A stretch of DNA of 64,000 bases, from positions 3,472,001-3,536,000 of the forward strand of contig NZ_CP087134.1 in assembly GCF_020911925.1 (NCBI RefSeq), given 5' to 3'. A model generated the notes under the pieces. That model was not told the origin of the DNA and did no database searches. It saw only the letters and a list, made by a program, of their open reading frames with translations. This DNA is from Flavobacterium cupriresistens. Its GTDB lineage: Bacteria > Bacteroidota > Bacteroidia > Flavobacteriales > Flavobacteriaceae. The position numbers were made by a program, and so were the translations under genes. This document shows, piece by piece, positions 24,609 through 32,886 of this stretch. Each line of letters starts with the position of its first letter. The first letter of the stretch is position 1.

Positions 24609-26463
24609 ATTACATATCAATCAGACGCTTAGTCAACTATTGGCTCAGGAAGACACTGATGGCGACAAGAAGATAACCATTGATGATAAGGGACCAAAAA
24701 GCTTTTCATTGCAAGATGATAAAGGAAATTCGATTGCCATTAAAGGAACGTATCAGCTTTCGAATTTGTTGCAGGAATTGGCATTGTCCAAAAAGACGAA
24801 TGTTGAATTTGCCGAAATCAACTTAGCCGATATTACAGAAGATCCGGTAAAAAGAATCTCCCGAAAAATTAAGGATTTATATTGGAACGGGCTTACCAGA
24901 ACGATCGATGCTGCAGGAGTAAAAAAGATTTTGGAGGATGATAAAATAGAAAATGCGATTTCGTATTTATATGTACCAGCCGGAGACACAACAGCTTTTA
25001 CTTATTTCAAAAATTTAGAAGCAGCAAATCCTACTTTAAAAGTGGTTCAGTTGCCTGAGGTTATTTCACCGGAATATGTTTTATCATTGAATAAAAAACC
25101 CGGTATTTTAGCCTTAGCGCTGCAAACTAAGAACGATACAACCGATGGAGTCCCTTTTGTAGTTCCCGGTGGAAGGTTTAATGAAATGTACGGTTGGGAC
25201 AGTTATTTTATTGCCATGGGGCTTCTGATTGATGACAAAATTGATTTGGCACTTGGCATGGCCGAAAACTTTAAATACCAGATTGATCATTATGGGAAAA
25301 TCTTAAATGCCAATCGCAGTTATTATTTAACCCGAACTCAGCCGCCTTTATATACCTCATTGATTGTTGACATTATCCAAAAGTCCAATCCCGAGATTTC
25401 ATGGGTTGAAAGGCACTTAAAAACAGCCATAAAAGAATACCAAACAGTTTGGATGGAGCAGGGGAAAAGGCTTACTCCAAATGGATTAAACCGTTACAAA
25501 GCAGAAGGAATTGGACTTCCGTTTGAGGTCGAGGAAGGACATTTTGATGATATATTAGAAAAGTACGCTCCAAAATACAAGCTTTCGACCAGAGCATTTG
25601 AGAAAAAATACCTGGAAAGAGAAATTTTAGATGCCGATCTGGACCATTATTTCACCCATGACAGAAGCATGCGCGAAAGCGGTCACGACACCACAAATCG
25701 ATTGGTTGGGATTTGTGCCGATTTAAATACGGTAGCCATAAACAGTCTTCTCTATAAATATGAAACTGATATTGCCTTTTTGATTGAAACTGTTTTTAAA
25801 GATGATTTCCAGTACAACGAGAACACCCGTTATTCCAGTGATTATTGGAGAAAAAAAGCAGCACAAAGAAAAGAAAAGATCAACGAATTGTGTTGGAATG
25901 AAGCTAATGGTCTTTATCTTGACTATAATTTCGAGTTAAAAGAGCAACATTATTTTGAAGCTGCAACAACTTTTTATCCCTTGTGGGCCAAAATATGTAC
26001 GCAGGAACAAGCTGCCACTTTGGTTCAAAAGACATTGCCTAAATTTAAAATGAAGGGTGGAATTGCCGGAAGTACAAAATCATCTATTGCTACAGTAACC
26101 GAAAATGATCCAACAAGGCAATGGGATTATCCTTTTGGCTGGGCTCCGCATCAAATATTATTATGGAAAGGGTTATTGAATTACAATTTTCAGGAAGAAA
26201 CACAAGAGATGGTCTATCGCTGGTTGTGGCTGATCACGCGAAATGCGGTTGATTACAATGGAACAATTCCCGAAAAATTTGATTTGTCTATAAGTTCCCA
26301 TAAAATTTTTGCAGAGTACGGAAATGTGGGAACAGAATTTAATTACATCACCGAAGAAGGATTTGGCTGGATGAATGCCTCTTACCAATTTGGACTGACA
26401 CTTTTAAAACCACATTTAAAAGAAAAATTATCCGATTTAGTGGATCCTGATATTCTATTCTAA
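24598..26463 (+). CDS. GH37 trehalase, neutral-trehalase type with Ca2+-loop-like motif
   Basis: 621 residues, no signal peptide, so cytosolic. Hydrolyses trehalose to two glucose. GH37 signatures: PGGRFNEMYGWDSYFI (190-205) and QWDYPFGWAP (508-517). The catalytic-region motif reads RESGHDTTNR, as in fungal neutral trehalases, instead of the RESGWDFS of periplasmic and acid enzymes. Residues 19-34 (DTDGDKKITIDDKGPK) resemble the EF-like Ca2+-binding loop of yeast neutral trehalase. The start overlaps the permease gene. A terminator follows at 26471-26509. Identification is firm; Ca2+ control is inference. Confidence 0.93.
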   Translation: MKFKLHINQTLSQLLAQEDTDGDKKITIDDKGPKSFSLQDDKGNSIAIKGTYQLSNLLQELALSKKTNVEFAEINLADITEDPVKRISRKIKDLYWNGLTRTIDAAGVKKILEDDKIENAISYLYVPAGDTTAFTYFKNLEAANPTLKVVQLPEVISPEYVLSLNKKPGILALALQTKNDTTDGVPFVVPGGRFNEMYGWDSYFIAMGLLIDDKIDLALGMAENFKYQIDHYGKILNANRSYYLTRTQPPLYTSLIVDIIQKSNPEISWVERHLKTAIKEYQTVWMEQGKRLTPNGLNRYKAEGIGLPFEVEEGHFDDILEKYAPKYKLSTRAFEKKYLEREILDADLDHYFTHDRSMRESGHDTTNRLVGICADLNTVAINSLLYKYETDIAFLIETVFKDDFQYNENTRYSSDYWRKKAAQRKEKINELCWNEANGLYLDYNFELKEQHYFEAATTFYPLWAKICTQEQAATLVQKTLPKFKMKGGIAGSTKSSIATVTENDPTRQWDYPFGWAPHQILLWKGLLNYNFQEETQEMVYRWLWLITRNAVDYNGTIPEKFDLSISSHKIFAEYGNVGTEFNYITEEGFGWMNASYQFGLTLLKPHLKEKLSDLVDPDILF

Positions 26464-26470
26464 AAAAAGT

Positions 26471-26509
26471 AATTCTGTCTTGTTTTAAAAAGGAGACAGA
26501 ATTGTTTTT
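26471..26509 (+). terminator. Terminator after the trehalase gene
   Basis: AATTCTGTCT (26471-26480) pairs with AGACAGAATT (26494-26503), followed by GTTTTT. It closes the receptor-permease-trehalase unit. Confidence 0.8.
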
Positions 26510-26683
26510 AATTGGCAAAAATGGGTGACTTTGTTTAAAATACCATTTTACTTTGTTGTGAATGTCAATTTGTAACTAACGAAGGCTATTGAATAACTGT
26601 AGATTTTCAGAAAACAAGATTTCTTTGTCGATTATTTCGTAGCTTACACATTCTATAACGTATAAGAATCTCTTTTTGAAAAT

Positions 26684-27244
26684 ATGAATCCATTAATAGA
26701 AAAACTAAAGACCTATGGCGATTTAACCGTCGAAGCAGAACGAGAGCTTGCCGGGAAAATCAATTATTTCAGCAAAAAGAAAAATGATTTTCTGTTAAAA
26801 CAAGGACAAATAATGGCCAGTCTTTTTATGCTTGAAAAAGGTTTGGTAAGAGCCTATTTTATTAAAAATGATAAAGAAGTCAATTCCTGGTTTGGTGTTG
26901 AAAATGTAATAATAGGTTCAATTCTTCCTTTGTATGCCGGGAAACCGTCTTTCGAAAATATCGAATTTTTAGAGGACTCTGTGGTATATTCTATTGCAAT
27001 CAATGACCTGAATGAACTTTATAAAACGTATCCGGAACTCAACACTATTGGAAGAAAACTGGCAGAAGAACTTTGTATTATTCTGGAGGAAAGAATCAAT
27101 TCATTGCATACAGAAGCTGCAGAAGAACGCTACCTGTCCCTAATTACGGAGTTTCCCGACCTTTTGCAAAGAATAAATTTGGGACACATTGCTTCTTATG
27201 TTGGAGTCACTCAGGAAACGTTAAGCAGAATCAGAAAGAGATAG
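26684..27244 (+). CDS. Crp/Fnr-family transcriptional regulator
   Basis: 186 residues. A cyclic-nucleotide-binding-like cupin fold (about 20-115, LKQGQIMASLFMLEKGLVRA) and a short C-terminal helix-turn-helix (HIASYVGVTQETLSRIRKR). No Cys cluster for an Fe-S centre. This is the common short flavobacterial group of unknown effector. It lies 69 bp before an EmrE-like pump gene on the same strand and may control it. Effector unknown. Confidence 0.85.
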   Translation: MNPLIEKLKTYGDLTVEAERELAGKINYFSKKKNDFLLKQGQIMASLFMLEKGLVRAYFIKNDKEVNSWFGVENVIIGSILPLYAGKPSFENIEFLEDSVVYSIAINDLNELYKTYPELNTIGRKLAEELCIILEERINSLHTEAAEERYLSLITEFPDLLQRINLGHIASYVGVTQETLSRIRKR

Positions 27245-27313
27245 ATGATTTTGATGTACATCAAAAAAGCGTTTTGAATTGTTCGCTTTCTTTGTACTTT
27301 AAAATCAAAAAAA

Positions 27314-27643
27314 ATGAAATACGTATTCTTGGGCTTAGCCATTATATTAGAAATCGTGGGTTCCAGCTTTCTGAAAAAATCGGAAGGATTTACAAAACTG
27401 GTACCAAGTATTGTAACAGTTGTGGCTTTTGTAACTTGTTTTTACTTTTTTTCGCACGCTTTAAAATCGATTCCACTTGGGTTTGCCTATGCGATTTGGG
27501 CAGGTTTTGGGATTGTGTTGACGGCGATTATTTCGGTAATTCTCTTTAAACAAAGTCTGGATCTACCGGCAATTATAGGTATACTGCTTATTGTTTCGGG
27601 AGTGGTCATAATGAATGTATTTTCGAAATCGGCCACACATTAA
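27314..27643 (+). CDS. Small multidrug resistance (SMR) efflux protein, EmrE-like
   Basis: 109 residues with four membrane helices. The essential Glu is in helix 1 (LEIVGSSFLKKSEGF) and the helix-3 signature AYAIWAGFGIVLTA is present, as in EmrE/QacE rather than Gdx guanidinium exporters, though a Gdx function cannot be excluded without testing. Works as a dimer, exchanging drug cations for protons. Length is typical. Followed by a strong bidirectional terminator at 27689-27719. Confidence 0.9.
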   Translation: MKYVFLGLAIILEIVGSSFLKKSEGFTKLVPSIVTVVAFVTCFYFFSHALKSIPLGFAYAIWAGFGIVLTAIISVILFKQSLDLPAIIGILLIVSGVVIMNVFSKSATH

Positions 27644-27688
27644 TTGAAATACTTGTGAAAAAGATATAGTCTTTGTTTGAATAAAAAA

Positions 27689-27719
27689 AAGCTGCTTCAA
27701 TTTTTTGAAGCAGCTTTTT
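27689..27719. terminator. Bidirectional terminator between convergent genes
   Basis: AAGCTGCTTCAA (27689-27700) pairs with TTGAAGCAGCTT (27705-27716), with an A-run before and a T-run after. It serves the SMR gene from the left and the propeller lipoprotein gene from the right. Confidence 0.9.
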
Positions 27720-27723
27720 ACTA

Positions 27724-28749
27724 TTATTTTTGTTCGCTAATGTTAGATTTCTTTAGCTTGAGTATTCTAATTTGTTTGTTGGTCTTATCCGATAAGAAGA
27801 TGCGATCCTCCAATTGTGTAATTCCCATGATTGTACCGAAAGAATTTTTCCCCATAATATCAGTAGCATTTATTCTGGCCGTATAGGTTTGATTTAAAAA
27901 CTCCTCTTTTGGGTAAAATCTTAGATAATCAACCGAATCAACATTCTCAGAAGTTATGGCCCAATCAGCACCTAAAGAGACTGTTGTTGGTTCGCTCTTC
28001 GAAATTGGTTTTGCTGAAGGCTGTAACGGTGTAACAAGAGAAGCTGCTGCATTGGCACGAATAGCTGCAATATTGTAAAGCAAATAGGCTTTGGAATCTC
28101 TTCCGGCAACAACCAGATTTCCAACCGCCACATCCATAGAATACATTTCATCAAAACCGCTTAGGGTGTTTAGTTTTGCAATAGGAGTGAGGTTCCAATT
28201 ACTGCTTTCTGTAATTTGAGAGGTCTCAAAAACTTTTATAGAGGCGTGTTTTTCTTTTACAAAAACCAATCCGTCTTTTACTGTAACTCCAAAAACGTGA
28301 ACAAAAGTGTTCCACCATTGACCGTTACCAACTGTATTGATTCCCAGATTAGTGTTTTCGTCTAATACAAAAAGACGTGAATCAACACTTCCTAAATAAA
28401 TTCTATTATTGTCAACAGAAACAGAAGAAAGGTTGGTAAAAGGAATCGTCGTAGTTCCTTTGGTATAAGCCGTTAGAGATTTGATGTATTTCAGGCTTTT
28501 TGCATCAAAAATTTCAAGAACATCACCGTTGCAAACGTATAATTTTGCGTTGGCAATAGTTATTCCTCTTGGATCTAAAGCTCCGGTTCCGTCTCCAATT
28601 TGTTTGGCAGTTATCGTTGCCTCTTCAGTTGGATAGTAATAGGAGTAGTCTGTAGGGGCATTATTTTCATCTTTATCGCTACAACTTGTTAATGCTAAAA
28701 GCAGTACGAAAACCAGTTTTGGTATATTGAATAGTCTTGTTAGTTCCAT
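27724..28749 (-). CDS. Beta-propeller-like lipoprotein
   Basis: 341 residues with lipoprotein signal LLLALTSC (Cys about 23). Repeated strand units (IANAKLYVCNGDVLEIFDAK, NNRIYLGSVDSRLFVLDENT, KDGLVFVKEKHASIKVFE) suggest a six- or seven-bladed propeller, as in LVIVD/NHL-type surface proteins. Its start overlaps by 10 bases the end of the metalloprotease-like gene upstream, so both are made together. Probably binds a ligand or partner at the cell surface; no enzymatic residues seen. Confidence 0.75.
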   Translation of the reverse strand: MELTRLFNIPKLVFVLLLALTSCSDKDENNAPTDYSYYYPTEEATITAKQIGDGTGALDPRGITIANAKLYVCNGDVLEIFDAKSLKYIKSLTAYTKGTTTIPFTNLSSVSVDNNRIYLGSVDSRLFVLDENTNLGINTVGNGQWWNTFVHVFGVTVKDGLVFVKEKHASIKVFETSQITESSNWNLTPIAKLNTLSGFDEMYSMDVAVGNLVVAGRDSKAYLLYNIAAIRANAAASLVTPLQPSAKPISKSEPTTVSLGADWAITSENVDSVDYLRFYPKEEFLNQTYTARINATDIMGKNSFGTIMGITQLEDRIFLSDKTNKQIRILKLKKSNISEQK

Positions 28750-29972
28750 TTTCCTTCTCCTTTATATTTTAATAAAAATGTATTTTTTGGATCGATTTTA
28801 AAAACCGGTTTTTTATAAGTTCCTTTCAGATACTGTGTTTTAGTATAGGTTTTTAATATATCAGGATCCGTAAATGGAAGATCGTCTAAGTAAATCAGGT
28901 ATTTGTAAAACTGCGTCAGCATTTCCTGTTGTCCGCCACCTTCGCCACTGTTGGCAAAATTACTGTCATGATTGTAACCGGTGTGGTGCGAATATTCATG
29001 AGACCAAAGCGACATTTCTCCGTTCCAGTGTCCTGTTACGTATCCGCCTTCGTATTGTGAAGCCAGTGCTCCGCCGCCCCATGCAGCATCACCGCCAACC
29101 ATTGCCATGTAGAGCGTTCTTCCGTCAACATAGTCCCAGTAACGCTTTTCAATTTCGGCTTTTGTAAAATAGTCATATTGGCCATTTGCATCCGCAGTAT
29201 TGCCATGCCAGTCTGTAGCGCCCACTACGGCTGTTCCGGCAAGTGCAGCTTGTTCTTTTTTATAAACATCAAAGTTATTATGTGTTTTATAATAAATAGG
29301 ATGACTCAACGCATAAGAGTAGTTAATGATCATGGTAATAGCTTCCTTGGCTAATACCGGATTCATTGGTAAAAACTTTCCAAGTTCTTCGATATGATAC
29401 CCGTCGTGAAACTGAACCAATTGTGAAGATTTAATTTTCTTGAATTTTGCGAATAAAGGATCAGAGGATTCGATTGAAAATTCAATGCCTCCGGATGAGA
29501 ATCCATCTATTTTGTCGATAGTAACGGTTTTTCCGTCTTCTAATTGATAATCATTTTTGGCCGCTACCAATGGAATTTGGTGAACAGAGCGATGAAAAGC
29601 AGGAATTTGTGTAAAATGATACAATGCAAAACGTTTGCTATAATTCGGTAATTTGGCATAGACCACTACATCTTTAAGACCAACCGGCGAATAAAGAGAT
29701 AGTTGTATAGAGTCCTTTCCTTTTTGTATGATCTGTAAAGGTTGATTCACTCTAAACCATCGGTCTTTTTTGTCGTACATCCTTGCCGGATCTTCATTAT
29801 CCGCAAACATAATCATCGGATGATTCGCAGCAGGTAGTTTCTCTGCATCAATTTGGGCTAAATAATGCGGTTCATAAGCATCCGGCTCACTGTCGCTACA
29901 ACTTGTCTGTAGCGCAATGGCTAAAAATAAGGAGCCTATTGTGAATAGACTTCTGGAAAAAGTAGGTTTCAT
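28740..29972 (-). CDS. Metzincin-type zinc protease lipoprotein
   Basis: 410 residues, lipoprotein signal ALQTSC (Cys25). Residues 325-335 read HEYSHHTGYNH, a full HExxHxxGxxH zinc site, followed by Asp336. The N-terminal half is beta-rich, the C-terminal half contains the active site and a GGGQQEML segment that could supply the Met-turn. I cannot name the peptidase family; the fold class is inferred from the motif. Paired by a 10-base overlap with a beta-propeller lipoprotein, which may present substrate. Probably exposed at the cell surface. Confidence 0.75.
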   Translation of the reverse strand: MKPTFSRSLFTIGSLFLAIALQTSCSDSEPDAYEPHYLAQIDAEKLPAANHPMIMFADNEDPARMYDKKDRWFRVNQPLQIIQKGKDSIQLSLYSPVGLKDVVVYAKLPNYSKRFALYHFTQIPAFHRSVHQIPLVAAKNDYQLEDGKTVTIDKIDGFSSGGIEFSIESSDPLFAKFKKIKSSQLVQFHDGYHIEELGKFLPMNPVLAKEAITMIINYSYALSHPIYYKTHNNFDVYKKEQAALAGTAVVGATDWHGNTADANGQYDYFTKAEIEKRYWDYVDGRTLYMAMVGGDAAWGGGALASQYEGGYVTGHWNGEMSLWSHEYSHHTGYNHDSNFANSGEGGGQQEMLTQFYKYLIYLDDLPFTDPDILKTYTKTQYLKGTYKKPVFKIDPKNTFLLKYKGEGKWN

Positions 29973-30320
29973 TGTCGTTAAAATTTTGGGGTTAAATGTG
30001 GGGTTTTGTAGTATGTCGCTTAAATAATTTCTATAGGCTTGTAATTAAATAATTAAGAATAATAGGTTTAATTTATTTGCCGGCAAAATAACGGAATTAT
30101 AATAGCTCTACTGCAATTTTGAAGCAATAAATTAAAAATTATTTCGCAAGGCTTGCTTTTATTAGGGTTCAGGATTTAAGAGAACCTACATGAGTTTTAG
30201 GCAGCACTATTTTTTTTGTTAAAGGAGCTTTCAAAATTGATAGTTAGGGCTTTGGAAAAAAAATGTTTAAATAAAAGAACGTTCATTCACTTATTATTTT
30301 ATCTTTGCTAAAAAAATGGC
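29973..30320. other. Divergent intergenic region with TetR promoter
   Basis: 348 bp between the leftward lipoprotein pair and the rightward TetR operon. It holds a -7 element (TATCTTTG, 30300-30307) and a short dyad; otherwise AT-rich sequence with no gene seen. Confidence 0.6.
30276..30307 (+). promoter_or_regulatory. Promoter with short dyad upstream of the TetR gene
   Basis: TATCTTTG at 30300-30307 matches the -7 consensus, 13 bp before the TetR ATG. GAACGTTC at 30278-30285, extended to GAACGTTCATTC, lies in the -33 region and is a plausible autoregulatory TetR operator. Confidence 0.5.
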
Positions 30321-30917
30321 ATGAGAATAAGAGATATTGATAAAGAAAAACTGGTTGTTGCAAGAGCAATAGATCAAATCGTGCAGGATGGATTTCAGGG
30401 TTTCAGTATGAACAAGCTTGCAAAAGCCTGCAATATTTCGGTAGCGACATTATATATTTACTACAAGGACAAAGATGATTTAATTCAGAAAATAGGGGCA
30501 ACCGTTGCGATTGATTTTTTTTCAAGCACAATTAAAGACTTCTCACCTGAAATGTCTTTTGAAGAAGGATTGTGGATACAATGGGTAAACAGGGCTGATT
30601 TTACCATGAAATATCCCAAGCAAGTTGCTTTTTTTGAGATCATTAAACACTCGCCACATGGGGAAATAATATTGAATTCTACCACCAAATTCTCAGATTT
30701 CAGAATGATAATGAAACAGTTTATTGATAATAGTTTGCAAAATAATGAACTTATTCCAATGTCTTTTGAAGTTTTTTGGGCTATTGCCTATGGACCATTA
30801 TATACTTTGTTGAACTTCCATACTGAGGGTAAGAGTTTGGGAGGGAAGCCGTTTGTTCTTACCGATACAATGATGAAAGAAGCTTTTACCGCAACCATAA
30901 AAGCTTTAAAACCATGA
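30321..30917 (+). CDS. TetR-family regulator of the efflux operon
   Basis: 198 residues. N-terminal TetR helix-turn-helix (about 8-55: AIDQIVQDGFQGFSMNKLAK, ISVATLYIYYKDKDDLIQKI) and a helical ligand domain. It is the first gene of a tight set with a 75-residue protein and an MFS efflux gene, so it most likely represses its own operon until a toxic compound binds. Confidence 0.88.
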   Translation: MRIRDIDKEKLVVARAIDQIVQDGFQGFSMNKLAKACNISVATLYIYYKDKDDLIQKIGATVAIDFFSSTIKDFSPEMSFEEGLWIQWVNRADFTMKYPKQVAFFEIIKHSPHGEIILNSTTKFSDFRMIMKQFIDNSLQNNELIPMSFEVFWAIAYGPLYTLLNFHTEGKSLGGKPFVLTDTMMKEAFTATIKALKP

Positions 30918-30923
30918 AAAATT

Positions 30924-31151
30924 ATGGAAACAGATTTAAACACAGTACATGTTTTTAAAACAAATATTGATAAAATTAGCTCAGCAGCTATTTTATCTGA
31001 AACACTAGATAATCATGTAGGGATACAGCAATGGAGTATCGATTACGAAGATATTGATTGCGTGCTCCGCATCGTGTCAGAAACCCTTAATCCGGATACA
31101 ATAAAGAGTATCATTAAAAGACTTGGCTATGAGTGCCAGGACTTGCCTTAA
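30924..31151 (+). CDS. Small ferredoxin-fold (HMA-like) protein without metal Cys pair
   Basis: 75 residues, 6 bp after the TetR gene. The pattern VHVFKTNIDKISSAAILSET..WSIDYEDIDCVLRIV..IKSIIKRLGYEC is that of a beta-alpha-beta-beta-alpha-beta HMA domain, but the CxxC metal site is absent (Cys only near 47 and 71). Similar small proteins occur in flavobacterial genomes as copper-chaperone look-alikes. It may be an adaptor or sensor for the transporter encoded 21 bp downstream; function unknown. Confidence 0.65.
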   Translation: METDLNTVHVFKTNIDKISSAAILSETLDNHVGIQQWSIDYEDIDCVLRIVSETLNPDTIKSIIKRLGYECQDLP

Positions 31152-31172
31152 CCTAAAGAACAACCTGTTAAA

Positions 31173-32411
31173 ATGGAAAAAAATACTATAGAAGCTCCTG
31201 CTTTTACCACACATCAAAAAATTATTATTGCCATATTGGCGCTTTTACAATTTACCGTTATACTTGATTTTATGGTGATCTCTCCGTTGGGGGATATCCT
31301 GATGAAAACACTTGATATGACACCCTCAAAGTTCGGTTTTGCAGTTTCCGGATATGCTTTTAGTGCCGGAATTTCGGGATTACTTGCGGCAGGTTTTGCA
31401 GATAAATTTGACCGAAAAAAATTGCTGATTTTCTTTTATACGGGATTCATTATAGGTACCGTTTTCTGTGCGCTGGCCTCAACTTACGAGATGTTACTTT
31501 TGGCGAGAATCGTGACAGGACTTTTTGGAGGTGTAATCGGTTCTGTTTCACTGGCAATTGTGACGGATTTGTTTGTAATTCATCAAAGAGGCAGGGTGAT
31601 GGGATTTATACAAATGGCCTTTGCAACCAGTCAGATTTTGGGAATACCGGTCGGACTCTATTTTGCCAATAACTGGGGATGGCATTCCGCCTTTATTATG
31701 ATTGCAGTTTTGGGACTATTGATTCTTGCAGCTATTATAACACAAATGCAACCGATCACAAAACATTTGGAACTACAATCAGACAAAAGTCCTTTTCTGC
31801 ATCTTTGGCATACCTTAAGTAACAAACACTATCAGGTTGGTTTTACTGCCATTGCATTCCTTTCTGTGGGAGGTTTTATGTTACAGCCTTTTGGGACAGC
31901 CTTTTTGGTTAATAACATTCATATCAGCCATCTGGAGTTACCACTGGTCTTTTTCTTTACGGGACTTTCTGTACTTTTTATTATGCCTTTAGTTGGGAAA
32001 TTAAGCGATAAAGTCAGCAAATTTAAGTTGTTTGCAGTTGGATCAGTCATCTCGGTAATTATGATTTTAATTTATACCAATCTTAACCCGATCCCTATGT
32101 GGGAAGTAGTAGTGATTAATATGGTATTGTTTATGGGAATCATGAGCCGTATGATTCCGGCAACGACGTTAAACACTGCTATTCCAGAGATGAAAGACCG
32201 TGGCGCTTATATGTCTATAACGTCATCGCTACAACAGATTGCCGGTGGTATTGCGGCTGTTTGTGCGGGTTTTATTGTGCATCAGGAAACCAAAACGTCT
32301 CCTTTAGAAAACTACGATATATTGGGCTATGTAATTGCGGTTATTACCCTATGTACCGTGTTTTTAATGTGGAGAGTAAATCAATTAGCAAAAGCAAAAG
32401 ATAAAGTTTAA
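31173..32411 (+). CDS. MFS efflux transporter (DHA1-like)
   Basis: 412 residues with 12 predicted membrane helices. Loop 2-3 motif GFADKFDRKKLL and the antiporter-type motif C region in helix 5 (MAFATSQILGIPVGLYFANN) indicate a drug:H+ antiporter. Part of the TetR operon, so substrate-induced efflux is likely. Substrate unknown. A strong terminator follows at 32483-32513. Confidence 0.88.
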   Translation: MEKNTIEAPAFTTHQKIIIAILALLQFTVILDFMVISPLGDILMKTLDMTPSKFGFAVSGYAFSAGISGLLAAGFADKFDRKKLLIFFYTGFIIGTVFCALASTYEMLLLARIVTGLFGGVIGSVSLAIVTDLFVIHQRGRVMGFIQMAFATSQILGIPVGLYFANNWGWHSAFIMIAVLGLLILAAIITQMQPITKHLELQSDKSPFLHLWHTLSNKHYQVGFTAIAFLSVGGFMLQPFGTAFLVNNIHISHLELPLVFFFTGLSVLFIMPLVGKLSDKVSKFKLFAVGSVISVIMILIYTNLNPIPMWEVVVINMVLFMGIMSRMIPATTLNTAIPEMKDRGAYMSITSSLQQIAGGIAAVCAGFIVHQETKTSPLENYDILGYVIAVITLCTVFLMWRVNQLAKAKDKV

Positions 32412-32482
32412 TTGAAAAAAGAAGATTTTCGAGATCGTTTACTAAGAAGGTTTTCGAATAGATTTTATAAAGAACTAAACTA

Positions 32483-32513
32483 AAAAAAGACAATCGTTTG
32501 ATTGTCTTTTTTT
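32483..32513 (+). terminator. Terminator after the TetR-MFS operon
   Basis: AAAGACAATC pairs with GATTGTCTTT across a GTTT loop and is followed by a T-run (and preceded by an A-run), so it could work in both directions. Confidence 0.9.
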
Positions 32514-32807
32514 GTTTTTAGTATTAAAAAAACAGAAAGCAAAAACATTTAAGTAAGAAGATATGTGCAAAATCTATTCGGATTAAACAGTAATACGACT
32601 ACTATCAAAATAAATTTTTCAGCGATAAAGTAAGAACTTAACTCCAATTTAACTTTTCTTTATTTTATAGGGAACAGAGGTAAAAACAAAGTTAAAAAAC
32701 GATGAATATTCTGTAAAATTAAAAATGAGAATTATAGGTAAAAACTTTATAATTACTGATTATTATACTTTAATTTGGCTTTAAAATAACGATTTGTTTA
32801 AAAAATA

Positions 32808-32849
32808 TTTTACTAAAACGATTTTGTAAACCCTATTTATATATATTTG
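32808..32849 (+). promoter_or_regulatory. LacI-type operator and promoter of the mannoside regulator
   Basis: TTTTACTAAAACGATTTTGT at 32808-32827 is a near-palindrome closely matching the operator upstream of susC. TATATTTG (32842-32849) is a -7 element, and TTTG at 32823-32826 inside the operator may be the -33. Binding there would block the regulator's own promoter, which suggests autoregulation. Confidence 0.6.
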
Positions 32850-32886
32850 TCCAAAGCATTATAAAGCCATTTAATAAAAAACGTTA

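Larger units (their letters stand above)
32412..32886. other. Intergenic region before the mannoside-locus regulator
   Basis: 475 bp: the terminator at 32483-32513, a very AT-rich stretch with no coding frame, and at the right end the operator and promoter of the LacI-type gene. Confidence 0.6.

Noticed and set aside
27073..27549. 158-codon frame overlapping the Crp and SMR genes
   Set aside because: It reads across the ends of two well-supported genes in another frame and has a Cys/Arg/Asn-rich composition typical of shadow frames.
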